DNA from: DATFXM01 sp035315885 | GTDB lineage: Bacteria; Acidobacteriota; Blastocatellia; UBA7656 | Direction: 5' to 3' | Assembly: GCA_035315885.1 (NCBI GenBank) | Contig: DATFXM010000176.1 | Coordinates: forward strand, 1 to 27,316 | DNA length: 27,316 nucleotides | Shown: piece by piece, positions 1-7,698 of the stretch | How positions within the stretch are numbered: position 1 is the first letter of the stretch | How the letters are laid out: the number at the start of each line of letters is the position of its first letter | Notes under the pieces: model-generated | What the model was told of the DNA's origin: nothing | Seen by the model: only the letters and a program-made list of their open reading frames with translations | Databases searched by the model: none | Position numbers and translations under genes: made by a program

Positions 1-54
1 AGGGGTTGCGTCCGCCATCCCAGGGTTGCCGTCTGCGGCTACCCTGGGTGACGG
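1..54 (-). repeat. REP-like palindromic unit, reverse copy
   Basis: Reverse-complement copy of the unit repeated at 155-367. It carries the two arms CCCAGGGT and ACCCTGGG around a GC-rich centre, followed by a half of the CAACCCC/GGGGTTG palindrome cut by the window edge. With the forward copies it forms inverted arms around a core of about 100 bp (55-154) that itself holds degenerate fragments of the same hairpins. No coding potential is credible here: reading frames across it just translate the repeat. Confidence 0.8.
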
Positions 55-154
55 TTTGAAAAGAAATGTTCGACCCCCGAAGGCGTTGCCGCGGCGATGA
101 TCTGTTCAACGCCGGCCGCAACCCCTACAGGGTTGCGGATCTTCGGGCCGTTAT

Positions 155-367
155 CCCAGGGTAGCCGCGGACGGCAACCCTGGGCTGGACGACGCAACCC
201 CTTCGGGGTTGGGAACCCTTTTGCGGGCTCTACCCCAGGGTAGCCGCGGACGGCAACCCTGGGCTGGACGACACAACCCCTTCGGGGTTGGGAACCCTTT
301 TGCGGGCTTACCCAGGGTAGCCGCGGACGGCAACCCTGGGCTGGACGACGCAACCCCTTCGGGGTTG
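155..367 (+). repeat. Three tandem REP-like units (about 77-79 bp)
   Basis: Three direct copies begin at 155, 234 and 311. Each unit holds two hairpins. The first has perfect 8-bp arms CCCAGGGT/ACCCTGGG with an inner GCCG/CGGC stem. The second is the 7-3-7 palindrome CAACCCCTTCGGGGTTG. A linker (GCTGGACGACG) joins them and a spacer of the GGAACCCTTTTGCGGGCT type separates the first two units from the next. The bipartite hairpin layout resembles bacterial REP/BIME elements; no RAYT transposase gene is present in the window. Confidence 0.85.
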
Positions 368-370
368 AAC

Positions 371-498
371 CAGAAACCTGAAACTAGAAATCAGAAAACA
401 GAAACCAGAAAACAGAAACTAGAAACCTGAAACCTGAAACTAGGAACCCTGAAACCTGAAACTAGAAACCTGAAACTAGAAACCTGAAACCTGAAACC
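371..498. repeat. YWGAAAC heptamer tandem array
   Basis: About 18 degenerate 7-bp repeats of the form CTGAAAC, TAGAAAC or CAGAAAC run almost without interruption. They follow directly after the last REP-like unit. The array is purine-rich on the plus strand. It shares its 7-bp period with the other intergenic arrays in the window but has its own consensus. No gene is supported here. Confidence 0.9.
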
Positions 499-698
499 GT
501 CAAACGCCCGAAAAACCATCTCGTCCCAACCCGCTTTCTCGCTTCCAGCCTCCCGTTATAAACTTGTACCCCCTTGGCGCGGCACCCAAGGATAAAGAAA
601 GACTTTGACGCAAGTTAAGCGACCCCTTGATGGTCGATGGTTGCTTAGCTCTCGATCGGCCTCTGGCCAGGCTCCTTTTGAGTCACTGACGAAACAAA
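499..698. other. Non-coding leader of the TonB receptor gene
   Basis: No credible gene. Two small inverted repeats are visible: CCTTGG/CCAAGG near 571-590 and a 9-bp wobble-tolerant stem TAAGCGACC/GGTTGCTTA near 615-648. Either could be a leader structure of the receptor mRNA. I could not identify a convincing sigma-70 promoter or a strong ribosome binding site before the start at 699. Confidence 0.4.
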
Positions 699-3600
699 AT
701 GACTAGACGCAAATCCTTTTCCCTTCCGCTGCTGATACTGTTGTTGATTGTCCTTCACAACCCGGCCCCGGCCCTCGCACAATCAGACAAAGCCGTCCTT
801 CGCGGCGCTGTCTTGGACAATAACGGCACTCGCGTCCCCGCAGCCAAAATCGACCTCATCCAGCGCGATACCGGTGAAAGGCGCTCCACTGTTTCCGACG
901 ATCGAGGAGATTTCGTTTTCCCTCTGGTCAGTCCCGGTGCTTATCGCGTCGAGGTTCAACAGACGGGTTATCGAAAGCACATTGAGAGCGTTACCCTTGC
1001 GGTCAATCAAGAGCTGCGATTAGACATTTCACTTCAGGCCGGTTCAATCTCCGAGCAAGTTGTAGTTACCGCGTCGGAGACCTCCTTGCGAAAGGATTCC
1101 GCGGCCATCGGCACAGTTATCGAAAACCGGCACATAGTCGGTCTCCCCCTCGATGGCAGAAATTTCCTTGAGCTCAGTCTGCTCGTAACCGGTGCATCCC
1201 CCCCGGCAGAGGGCTCTGCAAGCTCGGTTCGCGGCGACTTTGCCCTGAACATCGACGGAGCTCGCGAGGACTCTAACGCTTTTCTCCTCGACGGCGTTTA
1301 CAACATCGATCCGAAACTCAACACCGCCGGCGTCAGCCCACCCGTTGATGCAATTCGAGAGTTCGAAGTTCTTGCCAACGGCTACGACGCTTCGTTCGGA
1401 CGGAACCAGGGCGCACAGATCAATGTAGTGCTCAAGTCCGGATCTAACGCATTCCACGGCACCGCCTATGAGTTCTTCCGCAATGGAGCACTCGACGCCC
1501 GCGACTTCTTCGCACCGGCTTCCGAGCCCGCTCCGAAGTACTTGCGCAACCAGTTTGGCGGTTCAGTAGGCGGACCCCTGGTCAAGGACCGCTTGTTCTT
1601 CTTCGGTGATTACGAAGGAACGCGTATCAGACAGGGCATAACGCGAATCACCAATGTTCCGACCGAGGCCGAACGCGCCGGCGATTTCTCGCAGAGCTTG
1701 TTCGCGGCGCCAATAAACCCGTTCACTCAGCAGCCGTTCCCCGGCAATCGCATCCCCGATCCGTTCATAAACCCGGTTGGGAGATCGATCGCCAATCTGT
1801 TCCCCTTGCCTAACCGCAATGTTCCTTTTCAGAATTTTGTGTCTTCGCCGGTTCTCAAGGATCGAAATGATCGCTTCGACGTGCGCCTGGATTATGCGCT
1901 CTCGCACTCCTCGCAGTTGAACGCACGCTACAGCTTCGCGGATCGCTCGTTATTTGAACCGTTCACCGGACCTTCGTTCGCGTTGGTGCCGGGATTCGGG
2001 GCCGATGTCCCGCGACGCGCTCAGAACTTGATGCTGGGAGAAACGAATGTATTCTCGCCGAGTCTGGTGAATGAGGCCCGGTTTGCATACAGCAGGGTCG
2101 CATCGGCGGTCATTCATCAGAACGCCGGCGCCAGTGTGAACAACCAGGTGGGCCTTCCGGAATTTGGCACGAACCCGAGAGATTTCGGCCTCAGCTTCAT
2201 CACGATCTCCGGCTTCTCTCCAATCGGAGATGAATTCAACAACCCACAGCGCAGCGCCACAAACATGTTCCAGGCTCTGGACAACGCCAGCTATGCGCGA
2301 GGCTCCCACCTCTTGAAATTTGGCGGTGACTTCCGCGCGATTCAACAAAACGCGTTTCGGGATGTTCAGTCGCGTGGCTTTCTCACGTTTTCCGATCAAT
2401 CACCCATAACCGGAAACGCGCTGGCAGACTTGCTTCTTGGACTACCGACGATAACCGGCGGAGCCACGCTCGACAATCATCAGCACCTGAGGACAGAAAG
2501 TCTGAGCTTATACCTGAACGACAGCTTCAGGGTTAGTCCTCGTCTGACTCTCTCGGCGGGTTTGCGCTATGAATACAACTCTCCACCGGTGGATGCCCAA
2601 GACCGAGCGGCGTTGTACGACCCGGCGACGCACAGCGTAGTTCGGGTGGGAACCGGCGGAGTGCCTCGCGCGGGCTATGATTCAGACAAGAATAACTTTG
2701 CGCCACGCGTGGGATTGGCATGGCTGGCGACCAAATCAGGCAGCACGGTAGTGCGAGCGGGGTACGGCGTTTACTATGACCAGTCGTCACTCGCGCCCAG
2801 CGAGGGTTTGTATTTCAATCCACCGTTATTCAACTTCCGTTTGTTCTTTTCGCTTCCCGGTCTGCCGTTGACCCTCGCAAATCCCTTCCCGAGCCAGTTC
2901 CCGATCGCGTTGCCGACTTCCGCGTTCGCATTTCAACGCGACCTCAGAACCCCGTACATGCAGCATTGGAATCTGAGTGTGCAAAGGCAGCTTGGAAAGA
3001 CTCGCATGATCGAAGTCGCGTATGTCGGAACGAAGGGGACAAAGCTGATCACCGCGCGAGACATCAATCAACCCCCGCCAAGCGCCGCGCCTTTCAATCC
3101 GCGCCCGGTACCGCAGTTCGACGACATCACCTTCGAAGAGTCGAGCGCCAATTCGAGTTACAACAGCCTTCAGACGAGATTTGAGCAAAGACTGAATTTC
3201 GGGTTATCGGTTCTCGCGTCTTACACCTGGTCCAGATCGCTGGACAATGCGTCCAGTTTCTTTGCTAGTGCCGGCGATCCTAATTTCCCGCAGGACAGCA
3301 ACGACACAAGGGCGGAGCGAGGTCGTTCAAATTTCGATGTCGCTCATCGTCTGTCAGTGAGCTACGGCTATGAGCTGCCGTTTGGAAGGGGTCAGAAGAT
3401 GCTCGCCGACCATGGCTGGGTTTCGGCGGTGTTGACCGGCTGGCAAACATTCGGCATCGTGACCGCGCAGACCGGTCAGCCGTTCACAGTGGCGTTGCTG
3501 CCCGAGATTGACAACAGCAACACCGGACGGTCGACGCTGGGGTTCGGGGCCAACGACAGGCCCAACGTAGTAAGTGATCCGTCGCTGGATCATCGTGGAG

Positions 3601-3893
3601 CGGACCTTTGGTTCAACACCGCGGCATTTGCGCTGCCGCCTCGTGGGACGTTCGGCGACGCGGGTCGGAACATCCTGAGTGGTCCGGGGTACTTCAACAT
3701 AGATATGTCGCTGATGAAGGACACAAAGCTTCACGAGGGTTTGACGTTGCAGTTCCGGGCAGAGGCATTCAACCTCTTCAACCATCCAAATTTTGGTCAG
3801 CCGGATAATTTCTTCGGGTCTCCAACATTTGGAAAAATCCTCTCGGCCAAAAGCCCTCGACACATTCAATTTGGGTTGAAACTTCTGTTTTGA
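699..3893 (+). CDS. TonB-dependent receptor, Oar-like
   Basis: A 1064-residue outer-membrane receptor. Residues 1-27 form a signal peptide ending ALA. Residues about 33-113 are a carboxypeptidase-regulatory-like (CarboxypepD_reg) beta domain (LRGAVLDNNGTRVPAAKI, then DDRGDFVFPLVSPGAYRVEV). A plug domain follows to about 250 (NIDGAREDSNAFLLDGVYN, then SGSNAFHGTAYEFFRNGALDA), and the rest is a long beta-barrel ending in a terminal phenylalanine (GLKLLF), the usual outer-membrane barrel C-terminus. Length and architecture match the Oar family abundant in Acidobacteriota, whose substrates are mostly unknown, often oligosaccharides or peptides. No clear TonB box was seen, as is common in this family. 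It is monocistronic and converges on the propeller gene at 4017-5573. The start has only a weak ribosome binding site, but no better start precedes the signal peptide. Confidence 0.93.
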   Translation: MTRRKSFSLPLLILLLIVLHNPAPALAQSDKAVLRGAVLDNNGTRVPAAKIDLIQRDTGERRSTVSDDRGDFVFPLVSPGAYRVEVQQTGYRKHIESVTLAVNQELRLDISLQAGSISEQVVVTASETSLRKDSAAIGTVIENRHIVGLPLDGRNFLELSLLVTGASPPAEGSASSVRGDFALNIDGAREDSNAFLLDGVYNIDPKLNTAGVSPPVDAIREFEVLANGYDASFGRNQGAQINVVLKSGSNAFHGTAYEFFRNGALDARDFFAPASEPAPKYLRNQFGGSVGGPLVKDRLFFFGDYEGTRIRQGITRITNVPTEAERAGDFSQSLFAAPINPFTQQPFPGNRIPDPFINPVGRSIANLFPLPNRNVPFQNFVSSPVLKDRNDRFDVRLDYALSHSSQLNARYSFADRSLFEPFTGPSFALVPGFGADVPRRAQNLMLGETNVFSPSLVNEARFAYSRVASAVIHQNAGASVNNQVGLPEFGTNPRDFGLSFITISGFSPIGDEFNNPQRSATNMFQALDNASYARGSHLLKFGGDFRAIQQNAFRDVQSRGFLTFSDQSPITGNALADLLLGLPTITGGATLDNHQHLRTESLSLYLNDSFRVSPRLTLSAGLRYEYNSPPVDAQDRAALYDPATHSVVRVGTGGVPRAGYDSDKNNFAPRVGLAWLATKSGSTVVRAGYGVYYDQSSLAPSEGLYFNPPLFNFRLFFSLPGLPLTLANPFPSQFPIALPTSAFAFQRDLRTPYMQHWNLSVQRQLGKTRMIEVAYVGTKGTKLITARDINQPPPSAAPFNPRPVPQFDDITFEESSANSSYNSLQTRFEQRLNFGLSVLASYTWSRSLDNASSFFASAGDPNFPQDSNDTRAERGRSNFDVAHRLSVSYGYELPFGRGQKMLADHGWVSAVLTGWQTFGIVTAQTGQPFTVALLPEIDNSNTGRSTLGFGANDRPNVVSDPSLDHRGADLWFNTAAFALPPRGTFGDAGRNILSGPGYFNIDMSLMKDTKLHEGLTLQFRAEAFNLFNHPNFGQPDNFFGSPTFGKILSAKSPRHIQFGLKLLF

Positions 3894-3897
3894 AGAA

Positions 3898-4023
3898 GTA
3901 GGCAGTATGCAGTATGCAGTCTGAGGATGTCTCTTAGACCTGACGTCCTTGCGTTCAAGAAGAACCTGAAACTCGAAACCTAAACTGCCTACTGCATACT
4001 GCCTACTGCATACCGCCTACTGC
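3898..4023. repeat. CTGCMTA heptamer inverted array between convergent genes
   Basis: The left arm (3898-3920) has about three TAKGCAG heptamers and the right arm (3984-4023) about six of the reverse complement CTGCMTA. They flank a core of about 63 bp that also holds two GAAAC-type heptamers. The arms can pair into a long stem in either RNA or single-stranded DNA. It lies between the 3' ends of two convergent genes, so it could act as a bidirectional terminator, although no T-tract follows the stem. The right arm overlaps the last codons of the minus-strand gene. Confidence 0.85.
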
Positions 4024-5573
4024 ATGTCAAAGCACGCCATCTCTGTCTCGTTACGCACGAGCAACAGCTTTCCTGAAATTGCCGGACAGTTCCAGGTCTT
4101 TCCCTCAATCGCAGAGAACCTCGCAAGCTCCATGTGCCGCTCCGGCGTGGCCTTGACCAGCACCAGCTCACCTTCTTCAGATATGATTATCAAGTTCCCG
4201 CTCGCAAGCGTGACTTGACCGTAGCCGTACCGCCCGCCCTTCCAGTTTCGCTCGCCACTCCCCACGTCAATGCAAGTCAGAATTCCTTCGTCCAGTCCGT
4301 AGATGTGACCCTGATACAAAACAGAGCTGTTGAACTTGTTCTTCATCGAACTGTTCTCCCACACCGCATGTACCGCCAGCCCTTTTTGTGTGTCGTTCAC
4401 TTCCAATAACGTTGAGCCCTTCCCATAACCCGAGGAAATAAAGATACGGTGTTCATCGACTACAATCGGTTGCGTAGCCGCAATCCCCTGGTAGGTCTTC
4501 CATGGATAATCCCACAGCAAAGAGCCATCGTTCGGTTCCAGCCCCACCACGCGATCTCCAGTTATCGCGAGGATCTGCCGCTTGCCGGCTAGTGTGACAA
4601 GCATCGGAGAACTATAAGCCGCTGCATCGTTCAGCGATCTCCAAACTATTGAGCCATTCACTTTGTTGTAAGCGACAACTGAGCTCCCGGCCTTTCCTCC
4701 CGGAAGCACTATGACCTTATCGTCGACGATCAACGGCGACGCCGCCATACCCCACTGCAGGTTCTCGGCTCCGTTGCTCTTCAGGATGTTCTTCGACCAG
4801 ATAACCGCCCCGGTCTGGGCGTTCAGACAATAAAACTCGCCTTGCGCGCCCAGCGCGTATAACTTGCCGTCGTCCCACGTCGGCGTAGCGCGAGGCCCAT
4901 CGCCTCCCATGGACTCCTTGAACCGGCCGTCCCACGAACGGGTCCACAACTCGCGCCCATTGCGCACGTCGTAGGCCGCGACCACTTCCTGATTGCGTCG
5001 TTGCTCGATCGTGTAAGCAATTCCCGAAGCAACTACAAACGAAGAGTATCCACCGCCTATCGGCTGCTTCCAGAGTCGAGCGAGGCCTTCCACGGGCCAG
5101 GAGGTTCGAACCGCAAACTCGTCGTAGTGCCCGTCACGAGCCGGACCGCGAAAGCTCGTCCAATACGCGCCCGATGGAATTCCAGCACCTCGCTTCTTCG
5201 CCTCTACCGGAGCTGCGATCGAGGAGACGGCATCCTGCGGACTTGTAGCGGCTGAGGATTGAGCAGACACGCTCGTCGGGTCCGGCGCATCAACGCCGGC
5301 CTTGTGCTGCGCTTCGCGATGTCTCTCAAGCTCGGCGTAGTGCGCGTCAGAGCTTGAACCCGGCGTAAACAGGTGACCACCGCTGCCGAAGAGAAAATAA
5401 GCGTACACCGCGCCCCAAACGGCTATGCATAGCGACGCGAATACCTTTCTTCCAGTCTCAGTTGCGCGGCGCGACCACACCATTACAAGACCGGCAGGCG
5501 GGAACAAAACTGCAGCGAAGATCAGCAGGGGAAGGGAGAGGTACCACTTGGGCGAATCGGTTGCGGGAGCCAT
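4017..5573 (-). CDS. Membrane-anchored PQQ-like beta-propeller protein
   Basis: A 518-residue protein. Two hydrophobic helices (about 10-33 and 43-62) anchor it in the inner membrane. A polar, Ala/Ser-rich linker follows to about 130, then a periplasmic PQQ-like propeller beginning with the FRGPARDG motif. Blade strands of the type ALGAQGEFYCLNAQTGAVIWSK recur, and it closes with MACFDMQ. It is the only one of the eight propellers in the window with two helices in place of a signal peptide. Function is unknown; BamB-like scaffolding, ligand binding or sensing are possible. The final two codons and the TAG stop lie inside the heptamer array at 3984-4023. The leader is made of CTGAGTN heptamers ending three bases before the ATG, with no visible Shine-Dalgarno. 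Confidence 0.88.
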   Translation of the reverse strand: MAPATDSPKWYLSLPLLIFAAVLFPPAGLVMVWSRRATETGRKVFASLCIAVWGAVYAYFLFGSGGHLFTPGSSSDAHYAELERHREAQHKAGVDAPDPTSVSAQSSAATSPQDAVSSIAAPVEAKKRGAGIPSGAYWTSFRGPARDGHYDEFAVRTSWPVEGLARLWKQPIGGGYSSFVVASGIAYTIEQRRNQEVVAAYDVRNGRELWTRSWDGRFKESMGGDGPRATPTWDDGKLYALGAQGEFYCLNAQTGAVIWSKNILKSNGAENLQWGMAASPLIVDDKVIVLPGGKAGSSVVAYNKVNGSIVWRSLNDAAAYSSPMLVTLAGKRQILAITGDRVVGLEPNDGSLLWDYPWKTYQGIAATQPIVVDEHRIFISSGYGKGSTLLEVNDTQKGLAVHAVWENSSMKNKFNSSVLYQGHIYGLDEGILTCIDVGSGERNWKGGRYGYGQVTLASGNLIIISEEGELVLVKATPERHMELARFSAIEGKTWNCPAISGKLLLVRNETEMACFDMQ

Positions 5574-5576
5574 TTT

Positions 5577-5616
5577 GAGTGCTGAGTGCTGAGTACTGAG
5601 TCCTGAGTACTGAGTC
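5577..5616. repeat. CTGAGTN heptamer array
   Basis: About five to six consecutive 7-bp repeats (CTGAGTG, CTGAGTA, CTGAGTC) fill most of the 57-bp gap between two co-directional minus-strand genes. Read in the gene sense, the array ends three bases before the start codon of the 518-residue propeller protein, so it forms that gene's immediate 5' leader. Unlike most other arrays here it has no inverted partner arm. Confidence 0.9.
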
Positions 5617-5630
5617 TCGGACGAGCCTAT

Positions 5631-6131
5631 CTACTTCTTAGCGAACACGCGCTTCGCCTCGAACGATCCCTGCTGATTGTCGAAGTAATAGTCGACTGTC
5701 AGCGTCTTCCCGTCGGCTGACAGGGTCCACTTGCGCGCGACTTTCTGAACGGTACTTCCCTGCGGCGTAGTAGAGGTTATTTCATCGTCTACCAGAATGC
5801 CTCGATGATCGGGGAGCCACGACGCTTTGCGCTTGCCCTTTGTGCCTTCTTGCGCCCCGACCGGGGTGAAGTCCGTCTCCTTACCATCGAGTACATAAGT
5901 CTCGGTTAGTGTCCTTTCGCCGCCCTGTGCAGTGACCAGCCTCACGTCCACTTTGAGCTGATCCCCGGTCTGCGTGACGACGAGGGTTTGATCAAGACCT
6001 GCTGGATTACTGAAGCTACGGTCCTTGTCCAAAACCCAGGTGCCCGAAAAGTCCGTGCCGTACGAGGCCGCGCAGATAGGCGCTACTCCGATAAGCAACA
6101 TACAAACTGCAAGTACGAGCTTCGTTTTCAT
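5631..6131 (-). CDS. Small secreted protein of unknown function, lipocalin-like
   Basis: A 166-residue protein with a clear signal peptide (MKTKLVLAVCMLLIGVAPICA), then FSGTWVLDKDRS and alternating beta-strand-like segments (TLVVTQTGDQLKVDVRL, ETYVLDGKETDF, VARKWTLSADGKTLTVDYYF). The G-T-W start and strand pattern resemble small secreted, lipocalin-like beta-barrel proteins common in Acidobacteriota; no catalytic motif is visible. The ATG is supported by GGAGG six to seven bases upstream. That ribosome binding site overlaps the end of a 7-3-7 palindrome (6141-6157). It lies in the same orientation between two propeller genes, 57 bp before the membrane-anchored one. Confidence 0.75.
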   Translation of the reverse strand: MKTKLVLAVCMLLIGVAPICAASYGTDFSGTWVLDKDRSFSNPAGLDQTLVVTQTGDQLKVDVRLVTAQGGERTLTETYVLDGKETDFTPVGAQEGTKGKRKASWLPDHRGILVDDEITSTTPQGSTVQKVARKWTLSADGKTLTVDYYFDNQQGSFEAKRVFAKK

Positions 6132-6140
6132 ACGGTACCT

Positions 6141-6157
6141 CCGCGACGGAGTCGCGG
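6141..6157. promoter_or_regulatory. 7-3-7 palindrome overlapping a ribosome binding site
   Basis: CCGCGACGGAGTCGCGG is a perfect 7-bp inverted repeat with a 3-base loop. On the minus strand its last bases run into the GGAGG ribosome binding site of the gene starting at 6131. A hairpin in the mRNA could therefore occlude the site. It has the same 7-3-7 geometry as the CAACCCC palindrome of the REP-like units, so it may instead be just another repeat element. Confidence 0.5.
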
Positions 6158-6258
6158 TTTCGAGTTTCGGGTTGTTGGTTTCTAGTTTCTGGTTCGAGAG
6201 GACTCTCGGTTAGGAGGGCTCCCACGAACGAGAAGCCAGAAACCCGAAACCCGAAACG
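6157..6258. repeat. GTTTCNN/GAAAC heptamer inverted array
   Basis: The left arm (6157-6196) has GTTTCGA, GTTTCGG, GTTTCTA and GTTTCTG heptamers. The right arm (6234-6258) has the complementary CCAGAAA and CCCGAAA heptamers. They surround a non-repetitive core of about 37 bp. The right arm ends next to the TAG stop codon of the propeller gene at 6259. This is the same family as the YWGAAAC array at 371-498. Confidence 0.85.
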
Positions 6259-7623
6259 CTATTTCCCCTTTGCTTCGCTTATGCAGAACAGGTCCTTCTC
6301 ACCGCGAATGAAAATCATTCCGTCGGATATCGCCGGCGAAGCGAACACCGGCTCACCGATTGAGTTGGTGGCGATCACTTCGTGCTTTGGGCCGGCACGG
6401 ATCACGAAGCTGTCGCCGTCTTCGCTGGTCAGGATGATCTTGCCGTCAAACGCTACCGGCGAAGCAGTGAACGTCGCAGGAACGGGCACTCTTCCACCTT
6501 CGTAGACCACCTTTCCAGTCTTGGCCTCGAGACACGTGATTATGCCTCTGTCAGTCATCAGGTAGAGGTAGTCGCCATACGCGATCGACGACGGCACGTA
6601 CGCTGTTCCCTTGTCGTATTGCCAGGCAATGCTCTTGCTGCCAGTCAGGTCTCCCGAACCTCCGAGCGCGATAGCAAACGTGCGCTTCACAGGAAAACCG
6701 GCATACACAAAAACCATGCCCTGACCGGCGACAGGCGTGGGAATCGCGTTGCTTTCGTGTCCCTTTGCATGCCAGAGCTCGCGTCCCGTCTTTGGATCGT
6801 AGGAAACGATCAGCTCGTTGCCGCTGGTGATCAGCTCTGCTCGTTGGGCGCTTCGAACAATCAGCGGAGTGGACCAGCTTGCCTGGACCTTGCGCGGAGT
6901 TTTCCAAACTTCCTTGCCGGTCTTCTTATCCAATGCCACGACAAAAGACTTCGCCCCGTCTTCAGAATCGCATTGCAGGATCACCGTGTTCTCAAACAGG
7001 ACCGGCGACGTACCGGGCCCCATGCCGTAGGTGCCGATCTGCCCGGGGGTGGACTTCCAGACAAGATTGCCGCTGAAGTCGTAGCAGTAGAGCCCTTCTG
7101 AACCGAAGTACGCGAAAACGTAAGTCCCGTCTGCCGCCGGCGTTGGAGAAGCGTAGCTTCCTTTACGGTGCCGGTCATCGTACACCGTGCCTTCATATGA
7201 GGTGCGCTCCCAGAGCACTTTTCCTGAATCGCGATCTACGCAGAGGGCCTTAAGCGTGTGCTTCCGATCTGCACCTACGCTGTCGGGATGTTTGAAGACC
7301 TGCCCTTCAATCTTGTGCTCGATCGCCTTGGCTCCCGGCACCGCGTCCCCCTCGAGATCCGTGGTTAGAAATACCCGGTTGCCCCACACGATTGGCGACG
7401 AATGTCCTCGCCCAGGAATAGGAGTCTTCCATTTGATGTTCCTGCTTGCGCCCCATTCGAGCGGCAAGTTTGTCTCGATCGAAACGCCGTTGCCTTCAGG
7501 CCCCCTCCATTGTGCCCAGTTGGTGGCTGCTGGTGGCAAGCCCGCGCGTCCACCATTGAATGCCGCGTTCGCAACGACCGGCAATACCGATAACGCGCAC
7601 AAAAACACAGATAGCCGTCTCAT
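6259..7623 (-). CDS. Secreted PQQ-like beta-propeller protein
   Basis: A 454-residue protein with a signal peptide (MRRLSVFLCALSVLPVVANA), the motif WRGPEGNG soon after, and repeated W-closing blades such as ALDKKTGKEVWKTP, YDPKTGRELWHAKG and CLEAKTGKVVYEGG, ending FCISEAKGK. The blade pattern is that of PQQ-like/BamB-like propellers. No CxxCH and no vicinal cysteines are visible, so it is not a classical quinohemoprotein. I chose the ATG at 7623 because GGAG lies 7 bases before it; the in-frame ATG at 7629 would leave only one base of spacing. It strongly resembles the next upstream gene along its whole length (FGSEGLYCYD, GTSPVL, GGSGDL, TSEDGDSFVI blocks), so the two are probably tandem duplicates. 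Confidence 0.9.
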   Translation of the reverse strand: MRRLSVFLCALSVLPVVANAAFNGGRAGLPPAATNWAQWRGPEGNGVSIETNLPLEWGASRNIKWKTPIPGRGHSSPIVWGNRVFLTTDLEGDAVPGAKAIEHKIEGQVFKHPDSVGADRKHTLKALCVDRDSGKVLWERTSYEGTVYDDRHRKGSYASPTPAADGTYVFAYFGSEGLYCYDFSGNLVWKSTPGQIGTYGMGPGTSPVLFENTVILQCDSEDGAKSFVVALDKKTGKEVWKTPRKVQASWSTPLIVRSAQRAELITSGNELIVSYDPKTGRELWHAKGHESNAIPTPVAGQGMVFVYAGFPVKRTFAIALGGSGDLTGSKSIAWQYDKGTAYVPSSIAYGDYLYLMTDRGIITCLEAKTGKVVYEGGRVPVPATFTASPVAFDGKIILTSEDGDSFVIRAGPKHEVIATNSIGEPVFASPAISDGMIFIRGEKDLFCISEAKGK

Positions 7624-7698
7624 GATCATGCTCCGGGAAAGTAGTGGGTGCCGCGTTTCAGACGGTTGCTCAGACCGTTTTCAAATCGAAATTCAATG

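Noticed and set aside
155..367. CRISPR-like appearance of three direct repeats
   Set aside because: The units are self-complementary over most of their length, the sequence between them is itself repeated, and no cas gene is near.
39..430. Open reading frames on both strands across the first 430 bases
   Set aside because: They translate the REP-like units and heptamers (repeating Pro/Arg/Gly-rich peptides), have no ribosome binding site and resemble no protein.
6382..7101. 239-residue plus-strand frame antisense to a propeller gene
   Set aside because: It is a shadow of the minus-strand coding sequence, with no signal peptide, motif or ribosome binding site. Its Arg-rich composition is typical of antisense frames.
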